NCBI RefSeq assembly: GCF_021462825.1
Contig: NZ_JAKEEB010000005.1
Location: 126,501 to 190,500 of the forward strand
DNA from: Streptomyces glomeratus
GTDB taxonomy: Bacteria; Actinomycetota; Actinomycetes; Streptomycetales; Streptomycetaceae
Length of the DNA stretch: 64,000 nucleotides
Direction of reading: 5' to 3'
Shown here: positions 17,969 to 27,008 of the stretch, piece after piece
How the letters are laid out: every line of letters starts with the position of its first letter
Numbering within the stretch: position 1 is the stretch's first letter
Translations under genes and position numbers: made by a program
The notes under the pieces: generated by a model
Seen by the model: only the letters and a program-made list of their open reading frames with translations
Told to the model about the DNA's origin: nothing
Database searches by the model: none

Positions 17969-19288
17969 TCACGAGCCCAAGACGCGGCGGAGGTAGTCGT
18001 TCGCGAAACGCCGGTCCGGGTCGAGCCGATCCCGCACGGCGGTGAACTCGCCGAAGCGCGGATAGGCCCGGGCGAAGTACTCCGCGTCGCGCGTGTGCAC
18101 CTTCCCCCAGTGCGGCCGTCCCTCGTGGGCGGTGAAGATCCGCTCGGCGGCCGTGAAGTATGCCTGATAAGGGGTACCGCGGAACATGTGTACGGCGATG
18201 TACGCGCTGTCCCGCCCGGACGCCGTGGACAGGGTGATGTCGTCGGCCGGGGCGGTGCGGACCTCCACGGGGAAGCTGATGCGCAGGTTCGAGCGTTCGA
18301 CCATGGCCTTCAGCTCGCGCAGTGTCTCCACCAGGGCCGCGCGCGGGACGGCGTACTCCATCTCCACGAACCGCACTCGCCGCGGAGAGGTGAAGACCTT
18401 GTAGGGGATGTCGGTGTAGGTACGGGCCGACAGGGCGCGGCTGGAGATCCGGGCGATCGCCGGGATGGTGGCGGGGGCGGCGCGGCCGACCCAGTTGGCC
18501 GCCTGGAAGACGCCGTTGGAGAGGAACTCGTCCTCGAACCAGCCGCTCAGTCGCCCCACCGGCCTCTCGGGGCCGGCGCTGCGGTTGTTGCGCTTGGTGT
18601 TGGTGCTCCCGGTGTGCGGGAACCAGTAGAACTCGAAGTGCTCGTTCTCGGCCCACAGTTCGTCGAACTCGGCGAGGACCTTCTCGAAGGGCATCGGCTC
18701 CTCGCGGGCCGTGAGCAGGAAGACCGGCTCCACCGCGAAGGTGATCGCGGTGATGATCCCCAGGGCGCCGAGGCCGACGCGCGCGGCCGCGAAGATCTCC
18801 GGGTTCTCCTTCTCGGAGCAGGTGAGCACCGAGCCGTCCGCCGTCACCAGTTCGAGTGCCCTGATCTGGGCGGCGATCGAACCCGAGTCGCGGCCGGTGC
18901 CGTGGGTGCCGGTGCTGGTGGCTCCGGACACGGTCTGATCCATGATGTCGCCCATGTTCGTGAGCGACAGTCCCTCGCGCGCGAGGGCCACATTGAGTCT
19001 CTTGAGGGGGGTGCCCGCCTCGACGGTGACCGTTCCGGCCTCACGATCGATATTGCGTATGCCGGTCAACAGTTGAGGGCGTATCAATACGCCGTCGGTG
19101 GCAGCGGCGGCCGTGAAGGAGTGCCCCGTGCCGACGGCCTTCACCTGCAGGCCGTCCTCGGCCGCCCTGCGTACGGCGGCGGACAGCTCCTCGACCGAGG
19201 CGGGGGTGATCTCCCGCAGGGGCCGGGCGGTGACGTTCCCGGCCCAGTTACGCCATGTGCCGCTCTTCCCGCTCGCTGTGGTGCTCAT
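17969..19288 (-). CDS. FAD-linked sugar-lactone/alditol oxidase (ALO family)
   Basis: A 439-residue vanillyl-alcohol-oxidase-superfamily flavoprotein. The PP-loop region carries KAVGTGHSF, where the His is the usual covalent FAD site in gulono/arabinono-lactone oxidases. Later conserved parts are TGTHGTG and the C-terminal HWGK, all diagnostic of the D-arabinono-1,4-lactone oxidase family. It would oxidise an aldonolactone or alditol and pass electrons to oxygen or an acceptor. The substrate cannot be set from sequence. Its 5' end overlaps the 3' end of the upstream MFS gene by 41 bases, so both are probably one transcript. Confidence 0.85.
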   Translation of the reverse strand: MSTTASGKSGTWRNWAGNVTARPLREITPASVEELSAAVRRAAEDGLQVKAVGTGHSFTAAAATDGVLIRPQLLTGIRNIDREAGTVTVEAGTPLKRLNVALAREGLSLTNMGDIMDQTVSGATSTGTHGTGRDSGSIAAQIRALELVTADGSVLTCSEKENPEIFAAARVGLGALGIITAITFAVEPVFLLTAREEPMPFEKVLAEFDELWAENEHFEFYWFPHTGSTNTKRNNRSAGPERPVGRLSGWFEDEFLSNGVFQAANWVGRAAPATIPAIARISSRALSARTYTDIPYKVFTSPRRVRFVEMEYAVPRAALVETLRELKAMVERSNLRISFPVEVRTAPADDITLSTASGRDSAYIAVHMFRGTPYQAYFTAAERIFTAHEGRPHWGKVHTRDAEYFARAYPRFGEFTAVRDRLDPDRRFANDYLRRVLGS

Positions 19289-20486
19289 GGGACCCTCCCC
19301 GCTGCGGAACCGGCCTGCAGAGCCGGCGATACCCGAGGAAACCGACCGCGACCGCGACGGTCCCGGACACGGCCGGAACCCCGTACCCCGTCCTCGCGCC
19401 GGCCGCGTCGATCACCCAGCCGGCCACGGAGGAGCCGATCGCGACCCCGACCGCGAGCCCGGTGGACACCCAGGTCATTCCCTCGGTCAGATGCGCGCGT
19501 GGTACGTGCCGCTCGATGAGGGCCATCGTCGTGATCATGGTGGGAGCGATGGTCAGGCCCGCAACGAACAACGCCACGGCCAGAAACGGCAAGTTCCCGA
19601 CCAGTAGGAGGGGGATCATACTCACGGCCATCCCACATACGCCCAGCAGCCACCGGCGTTCCGGGGCGCCCGTGAAGCGCAGCAGCCCGAAGACGAGGCC
19701 GGCGACGCAGGAGCCCGCCGCGTAGAGCGCCAGGACGACGCTGGCGGCCGCCTTGTGACCCTGCTCGTCGGCGAAGGCCACGGTCACCACGTCGACCGCC
19801 CCGAAGATCGTTCCCGTGGCCACGAACGTGGCGACCAGCACCTGGAGTCCCGGTGAGCGCAGCGCGGTGCCACCGGTGTGGTGGTCGCGCGGGTGCGGCT
19901 CCGGCTCGGTGCCGCGCTGTGCGGTGAGCCAGAGGACGCCGGTCGCGAGGAAGCACGCGGCGAGGAGGGGCCCCGCCTCCGGGAACCAGCTCGTGGACAG
20001 GCCGATGGAGATGATCGGCCCGAAGATGAAGCACACCTCGTCGACCACCGACTCGAACGAGTAGGCGGTGTGCAGCTGCGGGGTGCCCCGGTACAGGGCC
20101 GCCCAGCGCGCCCTGACCATCGCGCCCAGGCTCGGCACCGTGCCGATGCCCGCGGCGCACCCGAAGAGGACCCAGTCCGGCCAGGCGAGATGGGCGGCCA
20201 GGAGCAGCCCCGCGGCCGCGGTCAGCGCGCAGAGCGTCGCGGGGCGCAGCACCCGGCGTTGCCCGAACCGGTCGACCAGGCGCGATATCTGGGGGCCGAC
20301 GACGGCGGCGGACAGCGCGACGGTGGCCGAGAGGGCGCCCGCGAGCCCATAGCGTCCGGTGAGCTGGGAGACCATCGTGACCACGCCGATGCCCATCATC
20401 GACAGCGGCATCCGGCCGAGGAAGCCTGCGGCGGAGAAGCTCTTGGAGCCGGGGGCGGTGAAAAGGGCGCGGTAGGGGCTGGGCAC
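19248..20486 (-). CDS. MFS transporter
   Basis: A 412-residue membrane protein with about 12 hydrophobic segments and the MFS loop motif SRLVDRFGQRRVLRP between TM2 and TM3. The start is a GTG with a GGAGACTCC site at close spacing. It ends in a His/Glu-rich tail. Because of the 41-base overlap the last residues are read through the start of the oxidase gene. Substrate unknown. A candidate iron-box-like palindrome lies about 55 bases upstream, so iron-regulated export is one possibility, unproven. Confidence 0.87.
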   Translation of the reverse strand: MPSPYRALFTAPGSKSFSAAGFLGRMPLSMMGIGVVTMVSQLTGRYGLAGALSATVALSAAVVGPQISRLVDRFGQRRVLRPATLCALTAAAGLLLAAHLAWPDWVLFGCAAGIGTVPSLGAMVRARWAALYRGTPQLHTAYSFESVVDEVCFIFGPIISIGLSTSWFPEAGPLLAACFLATGVLWLTAQRGTEPEPHPRDHHTGGTALRSPGLQVLVATFVATGTIFGAVDVVTVAFADEQGHKAAASVVLALYAAGSCVAGLVFGLLRFTGAPERRWLLGVCGMAVSMIPLLLVGNLPFLAVALFVAGLTIAPTMITTMALIERHVPRAHLTEGMTWVSTGLAVGVAIGSSVAGWVIDAAGARTGYGVPAVSGTVAVAVGFLGYRRLCRPVPQRGGSHEHHSEREERHMA

Positions 20487-20539
20487 GGAGTCTCCGATGC
20501 GTCCGGTAAGGCGTGAAATAGGAGCATGTACCTTACGAG

Positions 20540-20558
20540 TTAGGCAACGCTAACGTAT
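20540..20558. promoter_or_regulatory. Iron-box-like operator candidate (DmdR/IdeR type)
   Basis: TTAGGCAACGCTAACGTAT matches the Streptomyces iron-box consensus TTAGGTTAGGCTAACCTAA at 14 of 19 positions and contains the inverted pair GTTAG/CTAAC. It lies between the divergent MFS and ferrochelatase genes. The right half deviates, so this is a candidate only. Confidence 0.35.
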
Positions 20559-20779
20559 TCGGGATGCCATGGACGCACCAGTGTTCGGACATGGTCTTCG
20601 GACGCCCAGGGTGTCCGGAGGGAGGCGTCCGGAGCAGGGGGGCGCACATGCCGTCGCTCCGGCGCCGGCCGGGCCGCGGGGATTGCCTCACCCTGAACAC
20701 CCGGTCGATCGCGGATGAAGCGTCGGGGCGCGGGCGGGTGGCGGAAGCGTTGTCGGCGGTGGGTGGCAGGATCGTAGAC

Positions 20780-21907
20780 ATGCCCGACGCACTAGACGCC
20801 AGCCCGTACGACGCCCTGCTGCTCCTTTCGTTCGGAGGCCCGGAGGGTCCGGACGACGTGGTCCCGTTCCTGGAGAACGTGACGCGGGGCCGGGGCATCC
20901 CCAAGGAGCGCCTGAAGGAGGTGGGGCAGCACTACTTCCTCTTCGGCGGGGTCAGCCCCATCAACGGCCAGAACCGCGTGCTCCTCGACGCCCTCCGCAA
21001 GGACTTCGCCGGACACGGCCTCGACCTGCCCGTCTACTGGGGCAACCGCAACTGGGCACCCTATGTGACCGACACCCTGCGTGAGATCGTCACGGATGGT
21101 CACCGCCGCGTCCTGGTCCTCGCGACCAGCGCCTACGCCTCCTACTCGGGCTGCCGTCAGTACCGCGAGGACCTCGCGGGGGCTCTGGCCGCCCTGGAGG
21201 CCGAGGGCCTGGAGCTGCCGCGGATCGACAAGCTGCGGCACTACTTCAACCACCCCGGCTTCGTGGAGCCGATGATCGAGGGCGTCCTCGAGTCCCTGGC
21301 CGACCTCCCCGGGGACGTCAGGGCCGGCGCCCACATCGCCTTCACCACGCATTCCATCCCGGACTCCGCGGCGGACACCTCCGGTCCGGTCGAGGATCAC
21401 GGGGACGGCGGGGCGTATGTGAAGCAGCACCTGGACGTGGCCCGGCTGATCGCCGACGCCGTGCGCGAGCGGACCGGCGTCGACCACCCCTGGCGGCTCG
21501 TCTACCAGTCGCGCTCGGGCGCCCAGCACATCCCGTGGCTCGAGCCGGACATCTGCGACCACCTGGAGGAGCTGCACGGCGCCGGGGCCCCGGCTGTCGT
21601 GATGGCGCCGATCGGGTTCGTCTCGGACCACATGGAGGTCCTCTACGACCTGGACACGGAGGCCAAGGCGAAGGCCGGGGAGCTGGGCCTGCCGGTGCGC
21701 CGTTCGGCCACGGTCGGAGCCGACCCGCGGTTCGCCGCCGCGATTCGCGACCTGGTCGTCGAGCGCGCCGCGACCGAGCGCGGGCAGCAGGTGACCCCGT
21801 GCGCCCTCGGCGCGCTCGGCCCGAGCCACAACGTCTGCCCGGTGGGCTGCTGTGCGGCCCGCACCCCCAAGCCCGCCGCCGCGGGCGCCGACAGCCCGTA
21901 CGTGTGA
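20780..21907 (+). CDS. hemH: Coproporphyrin/protoporphyrin ferrochelatase
   Basis: A 375-residue class II chelatase. Catalytic His is in FTTHSIP and the conserved acidic site is in [14 protein letters not shown]. The C-terminal CPVGCC plus an upstream Cys are consistent with the [2Fe-2S] cluster found in actinobacterial ferrochelatases. It inserts Fe(II) into the porphyrin ring; in Actinobacteria the true substrate is coproporphyrin III (CpfC), so the classic name hemH may be replaced by cpfC. The start at MPDALD is chosen because the frame from 20564 is unlike the family. It ends 8 bases before the next gene. Confidence 0.92.
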   Translation: MPDALDASPYDALLLLSFGGPEGPDDVVPFLENVTRGRGIPKERLKEVGQHYFLFGGVSPINGQNRVLLDALRKDFAGHGLDLPVYWGNRNWAPYVTDTLREIVTDGHRRVLVLATSAYASYSGCRQYREDLAGALAALEAEGLELPRIDKLRHYFNHPGFVEPMIEGVLESLADLPGDVRAGAHIAFTTHSIPDSAADTSGPVEDHGDGGAYVKQHLDVARLIADAVRERTGVDHPWRLVYQSRSGAQHIPWLEPDICDHLEELHGAGAPAVVMAPIGFVSDHMEVLYDLDTEAKAKAGELGLPVRRSATVGADPRFAAAIRDLVVERAATERGQQVTPCALGALGPSHNVCPVGCCAARTPKPAAAGADSPYV

Positions 21908-21915
21908 GGAGCACC

Positions 21916-22734
21916 GTGACCGAGCAGTCAGAGCCGTCCGGCCGGCTGAAGGCCGAACTCCTGGAGCTCGCCCTGGAGGCCGCCACCCGTGCGGGGGCCT
22001 TTCTGCGCGACGGGCGCCCCGACGACCTCGGGGTGGCCGCGACCAAGTCCAGCGCCATCGATGTCGTCACCGAGATGGACATCGCCGCCGAAAAGCTGAT
22101 CACCGGGTTGATCACCGACCGCAGGCCGGAGGACGGCCTCCTCGGTGAGGAGGGGGCCAGCGTCGAGACCCGCAGCGGTGTCGAATGGGTGATCGACCCG
22201 ATCGACGGCACGGTCAACTACCTCTACGGGCTGCCGAGCTGGGCGATCTCCATCGCGGCCCGCCAGGACGGGGAGACTCTGGTCGGAGTGGTGCATGCGC
22301 CGATGCGCGGGGAGATCTTCCGGGCCGTCCGGGGCGAGGGCGCGTTCGTGAACGACCGCCCCGCCCGGGTGCGCCCCGCGCCCGAGCTGGGGCTCGCCCT
22401 GGTGGGCACCGGCTTCGGCTATCTCGCCGAGCGCAAGGCCCGGCAGGCCGAGGTGGCCCGGCGGCTGATCCCGGAGGTGCGGGACATCCGCCGGGGCGGT
22501 TCCGCCGCGATCGACCTGTGCGATGTGGCGGCGGGGCGCATGGACGCGTACTACGAACGGGGCCTGAACCCCTGGGACTACGCCGCCGGCGACCTGATCG
22601 CCCGGGAGGCGGGCGCCCTGACCGGCGGCCGCCCCGGCGAGCCGCTCTCCCCGGCCCTGACGATCGCGGCCCCTCCGGGCCTGTTCGAACAGCTCCAGGC
22701 CAGGCTGGACGAACTGGGGGCCTGGCACGACTGA
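21916..22734 (+). CDS. Inositol monophosphatase family protein
   Basis: A 272-residue Mg-dependent phosphatase starting at GTG with a GAGGAG-type site, 8 bases after ferrochelatase. Metal-binding motifs are GEEG (residues 77-80), DPIDGTVNY (94-102) and WDYAAGDLI in the C-terminal third. The family hydrolyses inositol-1-phosphate, fructose-1,6-bisphosphate, histidinol phosphate or PAP; the substrate is not settled by these motifs. It probably shares a transcript with ferrochelatase, though no functional link is known. A strong terminator follows. Confidence 0.88.
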   Translation: MTEQSEPSGRLKAELLELALEAATRAGAFLRDGRPDDLGVAATKSSAIDVVTEMDIAAEKLITGLITDRRPEDGLLGEEGASVETRSGVEWVIDPIDGTVNYLYGLPSWAISIAARQDGETLVGVVHAPMRGEIFRAVRGEGAFVNDRPARVRPAPELGLALVGTGFGYLAERKARQAEVARRLIPEVRDIRRGGSAAIDLCDVAAGRMDAYYERGLNPWDYAAGDLIAREAGALTGGRPGEPLSPALTIAAPPGLFEQLQARLDELGAWHD

Positions 22735-22820
22735 CCGGCCCGCCGGGCACGGCCGGTGGTCACGCGGAGCGGCCGCCGCACAGCCGTCACCCGCTGCGGT
22801 GCGCCCGGCGCCGAACGCAA

Positions 22821-22856
22821 AGCGGGGCCCCGGTCTGGATCTGCCGGGGCCCCGCT
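22821..22856. terminator. Bidirectional terminator hairpin
   Basis: A perfect 13-bp stem, AGCGGGGCCCCGG with CCGGGGCCCCGCT, around a 10-base loop. It lies between the convergent inositol phosphatase and the small minus-strand gene and can serve both. Confidence 0.85.
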
Positions 22857-22869
22857 TCGAGCGAGCTGA

Positions 22870-23043
22870 TCAGACGCGCGTCGCGCCGACTTCCACACCG
22901 TGCTCGGCGGCAAGGCGGTGCAGGTCGTCGAGCTCCGACTGTTCGACGTCCGCAAGGAAGTCGTCGCCGGTTTCGCGGGCACGCGTCAGGTCGGACTCGG
23001 TTGCCCGTATGCGCTGCAGAAGTCCTGCGGTGAATGCGTCCAT
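22870..23043 (-). CDS. Small conserved hypothetical protein, 57 residues
   Basis: A short acidic helical protein beginning MDAFTAGLLQRIRATESDL with heptad-like spacing. The ATG is preceded by GAGGGGGCGCAGC, a good ribosome site, and codon use is typical of the genus. The longer frame starting at 23217 has no clear site. No domain is recognised. It sits head-to-head with cutR and could be regulated from the shared upstream region. Confidence 0.65.
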   Translation of the reverse strand: MDAFTAGLLQRIRATESDLTRARETGDDFLADVEQSELDDLHRLAAEHGVEVGATRV

Positions 23044-23358
23044 GCTGCGCCCCCTCGTCCTGGGTCGTGGGTCGGTGGCACGGGGGTGTGCCGTTGAGAA
23101 GGGACGATCACAGCTCCTGGGTGCCCAGCGCAGCCCTGGCTGGGCGGCGGCGGTGCCGGACACCCACGCCCGCTCTACGGGAAGCGGTGAGCAGCCGACC
23201 ACATGGTGGTGTGGCATATGCAGAGCGTGATCGCGGGGTGTAAAGCCGTCCTCCCCCAGCGTCCTTCCGCGGAAACCTCAACCGGACGAGAAAATTTTTC
23301 ATTCCCCGCGCCGGGCCGTTGCGCGGGGACCCTCGCCCAGGACTCCCTTCCCCCCGTC

Positions 23359-23378
23359 TTACAGCCGGTTTACGGCCG
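23359..23378. promoter_or_regulatory. Tandem 11-bp-spaced repeats upstream of cutR
   Basis: TTACAGCCG (23359) and TTACGGCCG (23370) match at 8 of 9 bases with 11-base spacing, the arrangement typical of OmpR/PhoB-family binding sites. They lie about 100 bases before cutR. CutR itself is the obvious candidate binder. The rest of the 429-base gap between the small gene and cutR also has an AT-rich patch (GAAAATTTTTC near 23290) and an 8-bp hairpin (23304-23328). Confidence 0.35.
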
Positions 23379-23472
23379 AAAAGGGCAGGATGGAGGTCTC
23401 ACCCACGAACGGACCCGCCCGTGGGCTGCCTTCACCCGGGCGGCACGGGCGGACACAGGAAGGACAAGCGAC

Positions 23473-24126
23473 GTGCGCGTACTCGTCGTCGAGGACGAGC
23501 AACTGCTCGCCGATGCGGTGGCCACCGGACTGCGCCGGGAGGCCATGGCCGTCGACGTCGTGTACGACGGTGCGGCCGCCCTGGAGCGCATCGGCGTCAA
23601 CGACTACGACGTGGTCGTCCTGGACCGCGACCTCCCACTCGTGCACGGCGACGACGTCTGCCGCAAGCTGGTCGAGCTCGGGATGCCCACGCGCGTCCTG
23701 ATGCTCACCGCCTCCGGCGATGTCAGCGACCGCGTGGAGGGCCTGGAGATCGGCGCCGACGACTATCTCCCCAAGCCGTTCGCGTTCAGCGAGCTGATCG
23801 CCCGTGTACGGGCCCTCGGACGGCGTACGAGCGTGCCGCTGCCGCCCGTTCTGGAGCGCGCCGGGATCAAGCTCGACCCCAACCGCCGGGAGGTCTTCCG
23901 CGAGGGCAGGGAGGTCCAGCTCGCGCCCAAGGAGTTCGCCGTACTGGAGGTCCTCATGCGCAGCGAGGGCGCCGTCGTCTCGGCGGAGCAGCTCCTGGAG
24001 AAGGCCTGGGACGAGAACACGGACCCGTTCACCAATGTCGTGCGCGTGACCGTCATGACCCTGCGCCGCAAGCTCGGCGAGCCCCCGGTCATCGTCACCG
24101 TGCCCGGTTCCGGATACCGGATCTGA
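23473..24126 (+). CDS. cutR: Two-component response regulator CutR (OmpR family)
   Basis: A 217-residue regulator. The receiver domain has phospho-acceptor Asp51 in VVLDRDLP, acidic residues in VEDEQ and Lys in PKPFAF. A winged-helix C-terminal domain follows (APKEFAVLEVLM; NVVRVTVMTLRRKL). The start is GTG after AGGAAGGAC. It is coupled by TGATG to cutS. CutRS is conserved in Streptomyces; it was first linked to a copper/melanin phenotype and more recently to secretion-stress control. Identification rests on sequence likeness and genome order recalled from S. coelicolor. Confidence 0.87.
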   Translation: MRVLVVEDEQLLADAVATGLRREAMAVDVVYDGAAALERIGVNDYDVVVLDRDLPLVHGDDVCRKLVELGMPTRVLMLTASGDVSDRVEGLEIGADDYLPKPFAFSELIARVRALGRRTSVPLPPVLERAGIKLDPNRREVFREGREVQLAPKEFAVLEVLMRSEGAVVSAEQLLEKAWDENTDPFTNVVRVTVMTLRRKLGEPPVIVTVPGSGYRI

Positions 24127-25364
24127 TGACCGTGGCCACGACACCCGCACCGCCCACGGCACCGCCCAAGCCCACCTGGGACCCGCGCAGGCCGGAGCCC
24201 CCCTTCCCCTGGCTGCGCCCGACCATCCGGATACGGCTCACGCTGCTGTACGGCGGCATGTTCCTGATCGCCGGCATCCTGCTGCTGTCGATCATCTATC
24301 TGTTCGCGGCACACGCGCTCAACGTGGGCAGCGAGCTGCCGTTCAAGATCCTCTCGGGGCAGGTCGCGAGTGACACCTGCAACTTCCCGTCCCGCCCGTC
24401 GGCGAGCGAGCTCAACGACGCGATGAACGCCTGTGTGAACGAGCAGCGCCAGCACGCCCTGGACAATCTGCTCAGCCGCTCGCTGCTGGCCCTGCTCGGC
24501 CTCGCTGTGATCGCCTTCGCCTTCGGTTATGCGATGGCGGGCCGCGTGCTCTCGCCGCTCGGCCGGATCACCCGTACCGCGCGTGCGGTGGCCGGCTCGG
24601 ACCTGTCCCGCCGGATCGAGCTGGACGGCCCGGACGACGAGCTGAAGGAGCTGGCGGACACCTTCGACGACATGCTGGAGCGGCTCCAGCGGGCCTTCAC
24701 GGCCCAGCAGCGGTTCGTCGGCAACGCCTCGCACGAGCTGCGCACCCCGCTCGCGATCAACCGCACGCTGCTGGAGGTCCACCTGTCCGACCCCGGGGCG
24801 CCCGTGGAGTTGCAGCAGCTCGGCAAGACGCTGCTCGCCACCAACGAGCGCAGCGAGCAGCTCGTCGAGGGCCTGCTGCTGCTCGCCCGCAGCGACAACC
24901 AGATCGTGGAACGCAAGCCCGTCGATCTGGCCGAGGTGGCCTCGCAGGCCGTCGACCAGGTGCATGCCGAGGCGGAGGCCAAGGGCGTGGAGATCCGCGG
25001 CGAGCGCGCTCCCGTGGTCGTGCAGGGCAACGGCGTGCTGCTGGAGCGGATCGCCCTGAACCTCGTCCAGAACGCGGTGCGTTACAACATCCCGGAGGGC
25101 GGCTGGGTGGACGTGACCACACTGATCCAGCACGGCCAGGCGGTCCTGGTCGTCGCGAACACCGGACCGGTCGTCCCCGCCTATGAGATCGACAATCTGT
25201 TCGAGCCGTTCACCCGGCTGCGGACGGAGCGTACGGGCAGCGACAAGGGCGTCGGGCTCGGTCTGTCCATCGCGCGGTCCGTGGCACGCGCCCATGGCGG
25301 CCACATCAGCGCAGAACCCCGCGAAGGGGGTGGCCTGGTGATGCGCGTCATGCTGCCGATCTGA
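24126..25364 (+). CDS. cutS: Sensor histidine kinase CutS
   Basis: A 412-residue kinase. A Pro-rich cytoplasmic N-tail comes first, then TM1 (about 37-60) and a short extracytoplasmic sensor (about 61-116) with two cysteines, Cys85 and Cys103. TM2 (about 117-138), HAMP and HisKA with His203 in ASHELRTPL follow, then an HATPase_c domain (NLVQNAVRYN; GVGLGLSI). The Cys pair is notable: from memory these cysteines have been proposed to sense extracellular disulfide status. The kinase phosphorylates CutR. A 395-base gap follows before the DUF4193 gene. Confidence 0.88.
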   Translation: MTVATTPAPPTAPPKPTWDPRRPEPPFPWLRPTIRIRLTLLYGGMFLIAGILLLSIIYLFAAHALNVGSELPFKILSGQVASDTCNFPSRPSASELNDAMNACVNEQRQHALDNLLSRSLLALLGLAVIAFAFGYAMAGRVLSPLGRITRTARAVAGSDLSRRIELDGPDDELKELADTFDDMLERLQRAFTAQQRFVGNASHELRTPLAINRTLLEVHLSDPGAPVELQQLGKTLLATNERSEQLVEGLLLLARSDNQIVERKPVDLAEVASQAVDQVHAEAEAKGVEIRGERAPVVVQGNGVLLERIALNLVQNAVRYNIPEGGWVDVTTLIQHGQAVLVVANTGPVVPAYEIDNLFEPFTRLRTERTGSDKGVGLGLSIARSVARAHGGHISAEPREGGGLVMRVMLPI

Positions 25365-25438
25365 GGCCCGGTGTCCGCGGCAGCCGACCGTGTTCGCTTT
25401 GGGCGGAATTTTCGGGGGCCGGATCCCGGCGGCGCATG

Positions 25439-25452
25439 TGTGATCGATCACA
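25439..25452. promoter_or_regulatory. Perfect 14-bp palindrome
   Basis: TGTGATCGATCACA is fully self-complementary. It resembles a CRP-type half-site pair (TGTGA/TCACA) but with 4 rather than 6 central bases. It lies 75 bases past cutS and about 310 bases before the DUF4193 gene. Function unknown. Confidence 0.45.
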
Positions 25453-25603
25453 GGCGCAGCTTTCCGGCCATCTACTCTCCGTGATCCCGCGACTCCCGTA
25501 AAGCCGGGAAAATGCGGGTTTTCCAGGGCCTTGATCACGGGAAGTACACGGTGGTACGGCTTTGAAGTGGGGCGGCGAGACCGTGTACGGTCCGCTTCGC
25601 CAT

Positions 25604-25635
25604 CCAACCCGATCACTCTTGAGGAGTCCGGTTGG
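25604..25635 (+). promoter_or_regulatory. Structured leader element before the DUF4193 gene
   Basis: CCAACC with GGTTGG and, inside, ACTC with GAGT form a two-part stem-loop, followed by the palindrome CCGCCTCGAGGCGG around 25677-25690. Together they suggest a folded 5' leader of about 150 bases. No known riboswitch class was recognised. Confidence 0.35.
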
Positions 25636-25759
25636 GTGTCGATTGAGTAACAGACCTTGATGTGAGGCAAAATCTCCGCCTCGAGGCGGGCACAAGTCCG
25701 GCCTCTCACGCGTTACGTGCGCTGGAGACACCCGCAGACACCCAGAGGGGGAGAGCGAA

Positions 25760-26056
25760 ATGGCAACCGATTACGACACTCCACGCAAGACCGACGACGA
25801 TGTCGACTCCGACAGCCTGGAAGAGCTGAAGGCCCGCCGGAACGACAAGTCCGCTTCGGCTGTCGACGTCGACGAGTTCGAGGCCGCCGAGGGCCTGGAG
25901 CTGCCGGGCGCCGACCTCTCGAACGAGGAACTGGCCGTCCGTGTGCTCCCCAAGCAGCAGGACGAGTTCACCTGCATGAGCTGCTTCCTGGTGCACCACC
26001 GCAGCCAGCTGGCCCGCGAGAAGAACGGCCAGCCGATCTGCCGCGACTGCGACTGA
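25760..26056 (+). CDS. DUF4193 family zinc-ribbon protein
   Basis: A 98-residue acidic protein. The N-terminal half is charged and probably flexible. The C-terminal 30 residues form a zinc ribbon with CMSC and CRDC pairs separated by a basic loop. DUF4193 is common in Actinobacteria and of unknown function; the layout suggests nucleic acid or protein binding. The start is preceded by GAGGGGGAGAG. It follows the structured leader and is 13 bases before the next gene. Confidence 0.85.
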   Translation: MATDYDTPRKTDDDVDSDSLEELKARRNDKSASAVDVDEFEAAEGLELPGADLSNEELAVRVLPKQQDEFTCMSCFLVHHRSQLAREKNGQPICRDCD

Positions 26057-26069
26057 GGCGGGGTCGGCC

Positions 26070-26969
26070 GTGATCGGCTCGACCCCTCCTTGGAAGCGCC
26101 GCTTCCCCCGCAAGGGGGCGGACCTCGAGCCGCCAGGCGGCTCTCACGGCGTGCGTGACGACGAGCGGGGCTCTTCCGACGAGGGAACAGCCTCGCTCGA
26201 ACCGGCACCCGCCTCAGCGGCCCCTGAGGGGCCCGAGGTGCCGACCGACCCCCCGGCACCCCTCGCACGTCGCCATGCGGCCGCCGTCCGGGCCGGTATC
26301 CGGGAAGGCGTCCGCAAGGGTGGCAGCCAGGCCAGGGCGGGCCTGGCATACCTCGCCGACCGGATCATCGAGTTGGCCCCGCGGGTCCCCGTACGGGACC
26401 TGGAGACCCTCCGCAGACAGTTCCCCGGGCTCGGGCCCGAGGCGCTGGCCGACAAGCTCGTGGCGGGCGCGTCGAGGGCGACGGCCACCGTCGGAGCCGG
26501 GGTCGGCGCCGCCGCGATGCTGCCGGTGCCGCCGGCCATGCCCACCGAGCTGGCCGCGGAGATCACCGGTGTCGCGGCGGTCGAACTGAAGCTGATCGCC
26601 GAGCTGCACGAGGTGTACGGCCTGCGACCGCCCGGGAGCCTCACTCAGCGCAGCACCGCCTATCTGAGGTCCTGGTCCGGGGAGCGCGGGATCGACGTGA
26701 CCAAGCCGTCGACGATAGACGCGGCCCTGGGCGGCCAGATGAAGCGGGAACTGCGGCAGCAGATCATGAGGCGGGTCGTTCGGGACCTGCCGACCCTCAT
26801 GCCGTTCATGGTCGGGGCCGCGGTCGGAGCGGTCATGAACCGACGCGACACCAGGCGGCTCGCGGCCCGGATCCGCAGGGATCTGCGACGGCACCAGGTG
26901 CCCTGGGAGGCGCTCCCGGAACTGCCGCCCCTGGAGAAGCCGAAGCACCCCCTGGAGCTCGACGGCTGA
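26070..26969 (+). CDS. Conserved hypothetical protein, 299 residues
   Basis: Starts at GTG 13 bases after the DUF4193 stop. The first 70 residues are charged and Pro-rich. Residues about 75-260 are helical with two small-residue-rich hydrophobic stretches (GAGVGAAAMLPVPPAMPTEL and LMPFMVGAAVGAVMN), like EcsC-type or other membrane-associated helical proteins. That likeness is weak and I do not assign a family. The C-terminus is basic then Pro-rich. Probably co-transcribed with DUF4193. It converges with the DUF3093 gene. Confidence 0.7.
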   Translation: MIGSTPPWKRRFPRKGADLEPPGGSHGVRDDERGSSDEGTASLEPAPASAAPEGPEVPTDPPAPLARRHAAAVRAGIREGVRKGGSQARAGLAYLADRIIELAPRVPVRDLETLRRQFPGLGPEALADKLVAGASRATATVGAGVGAAAMLPVPPAMPTELAAEITGVAAVELKLIAELHEVYGLRPPGSLTQRSTAYLRSWSGERGIDVTKPSTIDAALGGQMKRELRQQIMRRVVRDLPTLMPFMVGAAVGAVMNRRDTRRLAARIRRDLRRHQVPWEALPELPPLEKPKHPLELDG

Positions 26970-27008
26970 CCGTGGGGACAGACCACCCAGGGGCCGCCGG
27001 TGCGCCCC

